Assembly (NCBI RefSeq): GCF_017897595.1
Contig: NZ_JAGKIK010000010.1
Location: forward strand, 1 to 64,000
Source of the DNA: Aquimarina sp. U1-2
GTDB taxonomy: Bacteria; Bacteroidota; Bacteroidia; Flavobacteriales; Flavobacteriaceae
DNA length: 64,000 bases
Direction of reading: 5' to 3'
Position numbers and translations under genes: made by a program. Each line of letters opens with the position of its first letter. Positions within the stretch are counted from its first letter, which is position 1. A model generated the notes under the pieces. That model did no database searches. It was not told where the DNA came from and saw nothing but the letters and a program-made list of their open reading frames with translations. This document shows, in pieces, positions 27,601 through 35,400 of this stretch.

Positions 27601-27904
27601 TTTGATATGCTTTGCGTTCATCGACGACTGTCTCATCGCTAATTACATTGCCGTTTTTATCGGCATTACGCTTTGCCCAGTATAAATTGCGCATATATAG
27701 CTTATATCCACTGCCTTTACCTTTGTCGTGATCTTTAAAATGACGTTTGCCTAAACGTTCTAGTTTATTAACATTAACATGGTCTTTTTGTGTGAGCTCA
27801 TAAAGTTCCTGAGCGTAGATTTGAGTACATAGTGTACTGCATAACAAGAAGAGCAGTACAATCACGAACTCTTTACAAGTGATAGTTACTTTTGTAAAAT
27901 ACAT
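24626..27904 (-). CDS. large T9SS-exported protein with VPS10/BNR beta-propeller, FnIII and discoidin-like domains
   Basis: The 1092-residue protein has a signal peptide (about 1-32). Residues ~110-710 form repeated propeller blades with Asp-box-like motifs such as SDDAGQSWKPLG, STNGGNSW and SLDGGSNF, as in sortilin/VPS10-type or xyloglucanase-like propellers. A fibronectin type III domain follows (about 725-810), then a discoidin/F5-8-type region (about 840-960, including PHFIAINLGQQRDLVGFSY). A T9SS type A sorting domain ends the protein with IKVFK. It is probably surface-bound or released; the catalytic role, if any, is unknown. Confidence 0.85.
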   Translation of the reverse strand: MYFTKVTITCKEFVIVLLFLLCSTLCTQIYAQELYELTQKDHVNVNKLERLGKRHFKDHDKGKGSGYKLYMRNLYWAKRNADKNGNVISDETVVDERKAYQKSIKNSKDLTTKNIQQSSGWTELGPFNWTRTRSWNPGLGRITAIAVEPKDQQIIFAGSPGGGIWKSDDAGQSWKPLGDQMTNMSIWAIAIDPNNNNLVYLGNAAGQIMKSTNGGNSWSEIYRVNGTPRRILIHPDSNVLFIGTTRALYRSTNAGSSFTRVLNARAEDVEFKPGNTNVVYACGNSFYRSTNSGSSFSRITRGIAATERMKMAVTPADPNVVYLVQKRGSSFGYLYRSLDGGSNFSIRASYTTVSNNEVYFTQASRDMAIAVSNTNANEVHVGGMNYSRSVDGGANFTTLAAWNQPNDRSYVHADIEVIQYVNGALYLGTDGGIFRSRDRGNNVTDLTQRGLAVRQYYRIGGAATDANMIIGGAQDNGTNIMRGANRQFREWLGADGMECFIDHKNSNIVYGTTQFGSLYKSTDAGNSIGNISKPGNFSGEWVTPFMMDPIDNKTIYVGYQNLYRSNNGGSSGSWRNITSTITIGGNLNEMAIAASNNNYIYIARKGRLWRTKNGRSSNPLWTEVSNFRGDVNFITVDPNDPQRVAIATTGSRVYLSTNAGDTWTNIRGNLPNIAAQCLVFDDTQKNGLYLGMQSGVYYINDDLSSWVPFSTNLPGVQTTDLEIHYPSRKIRVATYGRGIWESDLYDDTGAGLDSPSDLLSQVRGKDITLTWKDNSSNEDGFTIQRSNGGAFERIGYVTTGIQTYTDKNLVNGTYTYRVRAYDADTYSGFSNTTRVVIGDVVNPPNIIDNCEGCIVYNTNSEETKNADQSKEKAVDGDPNTYWHSNWYDDETSHPHFIAINLGQQRDLVGFSYQGRQTGTTGMVKDYILFGWTGNNWKQLSTGTFQKSNLKQTVDFEKFTGQYLYFRALSEVDGKRWASVAEFTVRYTPAQDEARLATKDTESAPTPPAVDLTDFEGIKVFPIPFGDELTIKGVTSKKTARSIQLIGINGISQRIKPVVNGNEISIDTNRLPKGFYILRILQDGNEKNIKVFK

Positions 27905-28447
27905 AATGATTTGTGTTTGGTTAAAATTTTATAGCTAAGTGTGGGATTAGAAAAATGTATAAGAATAGAAGAACTAATTAAGCAACCAGAACCTAGTAGA
28001 CTAGTACAAGTTATGCATATTCTTAGAATACCCTAAAATTGAATAGTTGCTACTATGATGGAGTTAATTTATATATATATGGAATTGTAATTCTAAACTA
28101 ACTTATCAATTCTGAGTAGTCATCAATTCTAATACTAAGCAATTAAAAATGTTTTGAATACGATATGGTTTCAATACTAATAAATTACTTACTTGAGATT
28201 TATGATGTAATAATTAAGTAATTGACAGTAATAGAATGTAAGAGAATTTCGATGTTTTTTCATGGTGTTGAGTTTTTTGTGTTATGTAAGAAATATGAAA
28301 AGTTAATTTAAATTGGTAAGCGAAATATACAATTTTTTATTTTAATTAACAGAAAGCTATGTTAACTTTCGGGAGGAAGTAGGCAATAATTAAGCGTTCC
28401 TTGCTAAAAGATCAGTCAAAAAATCGAGTGGTGATCAATGAAGGTAC
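27905..28447. other. 543-bp AT-rich intergenic region
   Basis: Nothing codes convincingly here. It lies upstream of the large propeller protein and downstream of the minus-strand radical SAM gene. It should hold the promoter of the former, but I could not pick a well-spaced pair of promoter elements. Confidence 0.4.
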
Positions 28448-29521
28448 TCAAAACAACCTCAATTGCTTGTCTTTGTATTGTGCATGTAAATCACAGTTTA
28501 ATTGAAGCTTTTGATAACCAGAGAAATACTTTCTTTTGGCTACCTCAAATAATTGGTGAATTTGATCTGCAGTCTTTCCCGTACCCTTCATTCTAATACC
28601 AAACTGGCTATTGTTTAAATTACCTTTATGGCATTCTGCAATTTGATGCAAAACTTTATCCTTTCGATCGGGTAAGGTTTTCTCTAACCAGGTAGTAAAG
28701 ATTTGGTCTAAAACGCCATTAAGTCTTACTACAGTAAATCCTATATTTCGAGCACCTCTAATAGCAGTTTCTTTGGCGAGTGCGAGTATTTCATGGCTAT
28801 TGATAGCCGGAATAATAGGTGCCATCATTATAGTCGTAGGCACGCCTGCAGCGGTTAGCCTTTCTAGGGTTTTTAGTCTTTTTGCAATGCTGGATGTTCT
28901 TGGTTCTAAAATTCTTCGAGTTTCTTCGTTTAGGGTAGTGATCGATAAGTAAACCATGATTAAATTATCTTTTGCCAAAGCTGATAAAATATCTAAATCT
29001 CTTAGGATAAGCGCGTTCTTGGTGATGATACCTACAGGATGCTTGTAGGTAAGAAATAGGTCGAGTAGCTTACGTGTTATTTTTAGCGTTCTCTCTATAG
29101 GTTGATAGCAATCCGTATTTCCAGAAAGTGAAATGGGGCACGCTTTCCACTGCTTACTGCGCAATTTTTTTTCAAGTAATTCTGGTGCATTTTTTTTGAC
29201 TAATATTTTGCTCTCGAAATCTATCCCGGCACCATATCCCCAGTATTCATGAGAGTTTCTGGCGTAACAATATACACATCCATGTTCACAACCTTGATAC
29301 GGGTTAAGAGAATACGACATTCCAACATCTGGACTAGTAACCCGATTAACGATAGTTTTAGGATAGGTAGTTATGTAACTAGTTTGTGATTTGTCGATCG
29401 GCTCTCCAGATTTTTGGCAAAAATTTAAGAAATCATCCCTAAGGTCATGATGATTTTTTAGGTATTTATTTTTAACTTTTTCTTGTGCGCCCCTGCCTTT
29501 ATTGTGGTTTTTCGGTTTCAT
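28448..29521 (-). CDS. PA0069-family radical SAM protein (SplB-like)
   Basis: The 357-residue protein has the radical SAM cluster motif in CEHGCVYC (Cys78, Cys82, Cys85), with NPYQGCEHGC and YCYARNSHEYWGYGAG typical of the PA0069/Rv2578c family related to spore photoproduct lyase. The downstream barrel includes SLSGNTDCYQPIE. The physiological reaction of the family is not established. It is divergent from the TIR gene, sharing a ~148-bp intergenic region. Confidence 0.88.
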   Translation of the reverse strand: MKPKNHNKGRGAQEKVKNKYLKNHHDLRDDFLNFCQKSGEPIDKSQTSYITTYPKTIVNRVTSPDVGMSYSLNPYQGCEHGCVYCYARNSHEYWGYGAGIDFESKILVKKNAPELLEKKLRSKQWKACPISLSGNTDCYQPIERTLKITRKLLDLFLTYKHPVGIITKNALILRDLDILSALAKDNLIMVYLSITTLNEETRRILEPRTSSIAKRLKTLERLTAAGVPTTIMMAPIIPAINSHEILALAKETAIRGARNIGFTVVRLNGVLDQIFTTWLEKTLPDRKDKVLHQIAECHKGNLNNSQFGIRMKGTGKTADQIHQLFEVAKRKYFSGYQKLQLNCDLHAQYKDKQLRLF

Positions 29522-29669
29522 GTGTATGGTTTTATTACGGTTTAAAAGTAAAACTTTTGTTGGAATATTTCCTATAAAAAATGGAATATTTCCAAATAAA
29601 GAAAGTAATTTTGTACAAGTGGATTTCCGATAATAGGTATTCGGAATTTAGGTATAAAAATAGTCAGTG

Positions 29670-30653
29670 ATGAAAAATAATAGCTATGAGTATGATGTGG
29701 CACTCTCTTTTGCGGGAGAGAATCGGGCGTATGTAGAGGAAGTTGCAAATAGCCTGAATAAAAAAGGAATTAAAGTGTTCTACGATTTGTTTGAAGAAGC
29801 AAATCTGTGGGGAAAAAATTTATATGAATATTTGTCTGAAATATATCAGAATAAAGCGCAATATACGGTATTGTTTATTTCAGGGTTTTACAATCAGAAA
29901 TTATGGACAAATCATGAGAGAGTTTCGATGCAGGCTCGAGCGTTTCAAGAAAGTCGGGAATACATTTTGCCAGCAAGATTCGATGATACAGAAATCCCGG
30001 GTATTTTGAAAACGGTCGGATATATCGATCTTCAACAAAAAACACCTGAAGAATTAGCCTCTTTGATCGAAAAAAAGTTGAATAAAGATCAAACTTTTTT
30101 CAGAAGACGATGGTCGAAACTCTCTACCATGATTAGTGCAAAACCTTTTATATTTTCAATAAAAATTCAAGATAAAAACAAGGCACTTATAAAAAATGCC
30201 AAGGTGGTATTAATTGCCAATAACGCTACGTATTTAGAAGGTGTTTCAGACGAAAAAGGGCTGGCACATTTTATAATTCGCACTCGTAAACTGTATACGG
30301 TTCTTATTGCGCATCCGCAATATCCTGCTGTGATCTTCAATAATGTGAATCCCAAAGAAGATATTGAAGTAACTATCGAGAAAACTAATGGCTTTGGTTC
30401 TCAGATTATCAACAAATCAGGTGAAATTCCTGGTCTTACAGGTAAAATAGAGCCTGTTCATAAATCAGATAATCAGCTCGCCCTGTATGCAGACAATATT
30501 GCTATAGAAGAGGGAAGCCATCAACCACACGACTTTCAGTTAAATAAGTCAATAGTTTTAGAAGACAATAGTGGAAATAGCATACACCTAACGTTTAGAT
30601 TCTTTTTAGGACGAATCGCCTTGGTCGATTATAGTAAACATCAATCGGTTTAA
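29670..30653 (+). CDS. TIR-domain protein with C-terminal Ig/CnaB-like domain
   Basis: From the ATG at 29670 (a GTG directly before it is also possible) the product is 327 residues. Residues ~6-136 form a TIR domain: YDVALSFAGENRAYVEEVA, then VFYDLFEEANLWGKNLYEYL with acidic residues in the place of the NADase glutamate, then YTVLFISGFY. The C-terminal part (about 150-240) is beta-rich, with NAKVVLIANNATYLEGVSDE and KGLAHFIIRTRKLYTVLIAH, like carboxypeptidase-regulatory/CnaB folds. No signal peptide is present. Bacterial TIR proteins commonly degrade NAD+ or make signalling derivatives in phage defence, but no partner gene is adjacent, so the role is open. Confidence 0.8.
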   Translation: MKNNSYEYDVALSFAGENRAYVEEVANSLNKKGIKVFYDLFEEANLWGKNLYEYLSEIYQNKAQYTVLFISGFYNQKLWTNHERVSMQARAFQESREYILPARFDDTEIPGILKTVGYIDLQQKTPEELASLIEKKLNKDQTFFRRRWSKLSTMISAKPFIFSIKIQDKNKALIKNAKVVLIANNATYLEGVSDEKGLAHFIIRTRKLYTVLIAHPQYPAVIFNNVNPKEDIEVTIEKTNGFGSQIINKSGEIPGLTGKIEPVHKSDNQLALYADNIAIEEGSHQPHDFQLNKSIVLEDNSGNSIHLTFRFFLGRIALVDYSKHQSV

Positions 30654-30730
30654 GTGATAGCCGCTTATTTCAGTTCATGACGTTTTAGCGAGATCTATCT
30701 AAAATACTACCGGAATATCTGTAAAGTTTC

Positions 30731-31166
30731 CTAAAACAGTGCTCGTCAAGCCGAATTCGCTCTAGAATTCAGCATAGATTTGTTTCAGTCATCAAAATAC
30801 TGCCAATTTAAAAATTAAGTATGACAGGCAATCTCAAACTTTTGTATTATTTTTATCAAATTAGCTATAGTAATTAAAATTTACATCAATTCTTCAAAAA
30901 CACGTGAACGTATGAAATGAGCATAAACTTTTTTCAGCGTACCATACCGATATGATTACAATAAGTTTATGCGAAAACGAAGTGGTTACATCTATTTATA
31001 ATTTTGTAATTACTTATTTTTCATTAAATTAATTGATTGTCCGTTATTATATCTAAAATTTAACTGAGAAGTCATCTTGAATTCATTTCAGGATCTCATT
31101 AAGTTTATTTTCAGTAAATTGAAATGAGAAGCTGAAACGAGTTCAGCTTGACGAGCACTGTTTTAG
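30731..31166. repeat. 21-bp inverted repeats flanking a ~435-bp non-coding segment
   Basis: CTAAAACAGTGCTCGTCAAG (plus one C) at 30731-30751 is the exact reverse complement of 31146-31166. The similarity continues imperfectly into the next ~10 bp on the inner side (CGAATTCG versus TGAACTCG). The segment between is AT-rich with no convincing ORF. The right arm falls inside the palindromic element at 31031-31186, so two oppositely oriented element ends are present in this gap. Confidence 0.7.
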
Positions 31167-31186
31167 GTTAAATTATGGATATTCAT
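31031..31186. repeat. dispersed palindromic element, copy A
   Basis: The segment shares its left end (CTAAAATTTAACTGAGAAGT) and right end (AAATTATGGATATTC) with 40460-40588. The middle differs in length but has the same GAAACGAGTTCAGC motif in both. It lies just upstream of the asparaginase gene and has no coding capacity. The ends resemble the GAATATCC-type termini of the element at 15410-15549. Confidence 0.65.
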
Positions 31187-31210
31187 ATTAAATTATAAAA
31201 TTTTAAACAA

Positions 31211-32281
31211 ATGAAAAGAGCACTTATTTTTTTTAGTTTCGTTTTATTTCTAGCCTGTAAAGAACAACCTAAAGAGGCCGCAGAAACGTCTGTTTCTAAA
31301 AATGAAAACACGCGCACAGAACAAGTAGAAAATACATTTGGAATAGTAATCCATGGCGGTGCCGGAACGATATTGAAAAAAAATATGACTCCAGAAAAAG
31401 AAGCCGAATACAAAGCAAAGCTTGAAGAAGCAATTCGAGTGGGTCATACGATCTTAAAAAATGGAGGTACCAGCTTAGAAGCAGTCGAAAAGACAATTAA
31501 TATCCTAGAGGATTCCCCATTATTTAATGCCGGTAAAGGTGCCGTTTTTACTAGCGAAGGTAGTAACGAATTGGATGCCTCTATCATGGATGGTAGCACA
31601 TTAAATGCCGGAGCCGTAGCTGGTGTAAAAACGGTTAAAAACCCTATTAACCTGGCCAAAGAGGTCATGCTTAATTCACCACATGTACTTTTATCTGGTT
31701 CAGGGGCCGAACAGTTTGCCAAAACACAACATCTGGAGCTTGTAGACCCTTCTTATTTTTTTACCGAAAACCGGATGAAGGCCCTGGAACGCGTTAAAGA
31801 AAAGGAAAAAAATAAAGAAGCCAACCAAACGACAGCGTTTTACGATCCGGTGATTAGAAATGCTAAATTTGGTACTGTTGGGTGCGCCGCCTTAGATAAA
31901 AATGGTAATCTTGCCGCAGGTACCTCTACAGGTGGGATGACAAACAAAAAGTGGAATAGAATAGGTGATTCTCCTATAATCGGCGCCGGAACGTATGCCA
32001 ATAATGCAACTTGCGCAGTTTCCAGTACAGGATGGGGAGAGTATTTTATACGAGGGATGGTCGCACATGATATTTCTGCAATGATGGAATATAAAGGGAT
32101 TTCACTAAAAGAAGCCACATCAGAGGTGATTCAAAAGAAATTGACTGCTCTTGGAGGCACTGGTGGGATAGTTGCCATAGACCGAAACGGTAATGTGTCT
32201 ATGGAGTTTAATACCGAAGGAATGTATCGTGCCACTATGAATGCTGATGGGCAACTAACTATCGGTATTTATAAGGAGTAG
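31211..32281 (+). CDS. isoaspartyl peptidase/L-asparaginase lipoprotein (Ntn hydrolase)
   Basis: The 356-residue protein has a lipoprotein signal (FLAC, Cys16) and then the plant-type asparaginase family sequence starting GIVIHGGAGTI. The self-cleaving nucleophile is Thr222 in KFGTVGCAALD, and GTSTGGMTNKKWNRIGDSP carries the substrate-binding residues. Autocleavage before Thr222 would give alpha and beta subunits. It is predicted to hydrolyse beta-aspartyl peptides or asparagine in the periplasm or at the outer membrane. Confidence 0.93.
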   Translation: MKRALIFFSFVLFLACKEQPKEAAETSVSKNENTRTEQVENTFGIVIHGGAGTILKKNMTPEKEAEYKAKLEEAIRVGHTILKNGGTSLEAVEKTINILEDSPLFNAGKGAVFTSEGSNELDASIMDGSTLNAGAVAGVKTVKNPINLAKEVMLNSPHVLLSGSGAEQFAKTQHLELVDPSYFFTENRMKALERVKEKEKNKEANQTTAFYDPVIRNAKFGTVGCAALDKNGNLAAGTSTGGMTNKKWNRIGDSPIIGAGTYANNATCAVSSTGWGEYFIRGMVAHDISAMMEYKGISLKEATSEVIQKKLTALGGTGGIVAIDRNGNVSMEFNTEGMYRATMNADGQLTIGIYKE

Positions 32282-32488
32282 TCGTTCAATTTTCGATTTG
32301 TTATCTCGACTTAAAACGAAGTGCTATACCTATACGGATTGGTACTCTTGGTTTTATATTCGTTCTGGTAGTAGAAGACCTATCTAATCCCGCACTTTGG
32401 CTTGGTTTATCTGTGATGATTTTTTTAAGATGTTTAGATATTAGAAATTGTCTTACATTTATAAGATCAACCAAATTTCACGCTTTAT

Positions 32489-35400
32489 ATGCTACTCCAT
32501 CGAATTCTTTTGCTGATCTGTATAGTTTTTATTAGTAATGCTTGCAAAAAAAAAGATACCGAAACTATTGCGGCAGAAAACGCTTCAGAACTACATAAAT
32601 ATCAAGAGTATGTCTCTGACGTATCGTCGGGAACAATTTCGGTATCAGAAAATGTGTACATTGTTTTGCGTAGGCCTATTTCAGGCTGGAATGATGGTCA
32701 AGAATTAGCTCAAAACCTTTTTCAGGTTTCACCGCGTGTCAAAGGAAAAGTCATTGCCGTTAATAATAGAACGATATCATTTCAACCAGAAAAGGCTTTT
32801 GACCAAGATACACACTATACTTTTACAGTAGCTCTTAAAGATATAGTAAAAGAGCTACCCGATGATCTGGCTGATGAATTCGTATTTAGCGTACAAACCA
32901 TAAAGCAACAGTTTTCGATACGTATCAATAACTTACAATCCTATACCAAAGATTGGCAGTATATCGATGGAACAATAACAACTAGTGATCAATTACAATT
33001 TAGTGTCGCTAAAAACCTAGTACAGGCAACGCAAAAAGGAAAAAGAATTGCCGTAAATTTTAATGAAACAATCAGTAAAGGCAAACAATTTAGTTTTAGA
33101 ATCGACAGCATTCGTCGTTTTGATGAAGATTCTGAAATTACGGTAAAATGGTCTGGAAAATCGTTTACTATAGATACTGAAGGAAGTGAAGTATTACCTG
33201 TTCCCGGAAAAGATAATTTCTCGGTACTGCATATCGCTGTCGTTAATGATGATAAACAGTACGTAGCCATCAATTTTACCGACCCTCTGAAAAAAAATCA
33301 AGATCTTCAAGGGTTAGTAACCCTCTCTGGTATAAAAGACCTAAAGTATACCATAGACGGTAATGTTTTAAAAGTTTTTCCTAAGAAAGAACTCAAAGGA
33401 ACTGCAGAAATAAAAATCTTTCAGGGAATTCGAAGTGTGAACGATTATAAACTCAGAAATACGTATACTGAAACCATAGCATTTGAGCAGCCCAAACCAG
33501 AAGTTCGTTTGCTGCAGAATGGTGTAATTTTACCGACCTCAGATCAACTAAAATTTAATTTTGAGGCTGTAAATCTGCGAGCGGTAGAAGTTCAAATCAT
33601 TAAAGTATTTGAAAATAATATATTGCAATTTCTTCAGAATAATAATCTAAATGGTAATAGCAATATACGAAGTGTGGGAAGACCCATTGCTAAAAAATTG
33701 ATAAATCTAAGAGAAAATGCATCATTAAATCTAAGTAAATGGAATGCATTTTCTATAGATTTAGAAGAAATAATAACTCCCGATCCGGGAGCTATCTACC
33801 GACTCGAATTAAACTATCGTAAGTCGTATTCTTTATATCCATGTGATGGCCAAAACGCAGACGATACCTCTATACAAGAACTTACTAAAAATTATGACGA
33901 AGAGACCGAATCAAGTTTTTGGGATTCTTCGCAATATTATTATGATAATTATGAAGGGTATACTTGGCAAGAACGAGATAATCCCTGTAGTCAGTCCTAT
34001 TATAGAGATCGAAAAGTCGGGGCAAATATAGTAGCATCCAACTTGGGTGTTATCGTTAAAAAGGGACTTAATCATTCCTACGCTATTACTGTTAACGATA
34101 TTATAACCACAAGACCGGTTCCTGATGCTACGATAACCTTTTATAATTATCAACAGCAAAAAATGAGTGTGGTCACTACAGATAGTGATGGAATGTCGGT
34201 TTTTGATGCCGATCGCCCTGCATTTTTTGCTATCGCCAAATCGGGGAAACAACAAACGTATGTCAAGCTTAATGATGGTAATGCCTTATCGGTGAGTAAA
34301 TTTGATGTGTCTGGTGTTCGTCTTCAAAAAGGAATCAAAGGATTTATCTTTGGGGAACGTGGTGTTTGGCGACCTGGTGATACCCTATTTTTATCATTTA
34401 TACTTAACGATAAGGCGAATCCACTTCCTAAAAACCACCCGGTCAAGTTTGAACTTAGAGATCCCTACGGTAAAATTGTTCACCAAGAAACCAAAACACA
34501 GGGAACTACTAACTTTTACAAATTTGTAACGCAAACGTCAAATCAGGCACCTACCGGTAATTGGCAAGCAAAAGTCAAGGTAGGGGGAGCAAGTTTCACA
34601 AAATCTCTTAAAATTGAAACTATAAAACCCAACCGACTTAAAATCAAGACTACATTCGATAATGATTTGCTAGAGGCGAATACGGCTATTAAAGGGAACT
34701 TAGAAGTGCTTTGGTTACATGGTGCAGTTGCAAAAAACCTTAAGGCCGATATTCATGCTCGTTTTGTAGCTTCAAAAACAAGTTTCAAAGATTTTTCCGG
34801 TTACATTTTTGATGACCCTACCCGTCGTTTCAAAAGCGAAGAACAAGAAGTATTTACCGGCAAAATTTCTAATACAGGAAATGCAAATTTCAGAATCACG
34901 CCAATACTTCAAAACAAAGCTGCAGGCATGCTGAATGCATCTTTTATTACCAAGGTATATGAAAACGGAGGTGATTTTAGTACCGACGTAATTTCAAAAT
35001 TGTACTCCCCTTACCAAACATACGTAGGTATCAGTATTCCCAAGGGTGATAAAGCTAGAGGTATGCTACTCACAGATACTCAACATACTTTTGATGTGGT
35101 AACGGTAGATGAAAAAGGAACCCCAAAATCAGTAAAAGATCTCGAGGTTTATATTTATAAAGTCGACTGGAGATGGTGGTGGGATACTTCAGAAGATAAT
35201 TTATCATCATATAACCGCGGTTCTTATCACAATGAGGTATTTAAAACCAAAGTTACAACTAATGCAGCAGGCAAAGCTAATTTCAATTTTGAATTAAAAT
35301 ACCCAGAATGGGGAAGGTACCTTGTACGAGTAATAGACCCAAACGGAGGTCATGCTACAGGTAAAACGATCTATATCGATTGGCCCGGCTGGGCAGGAAA

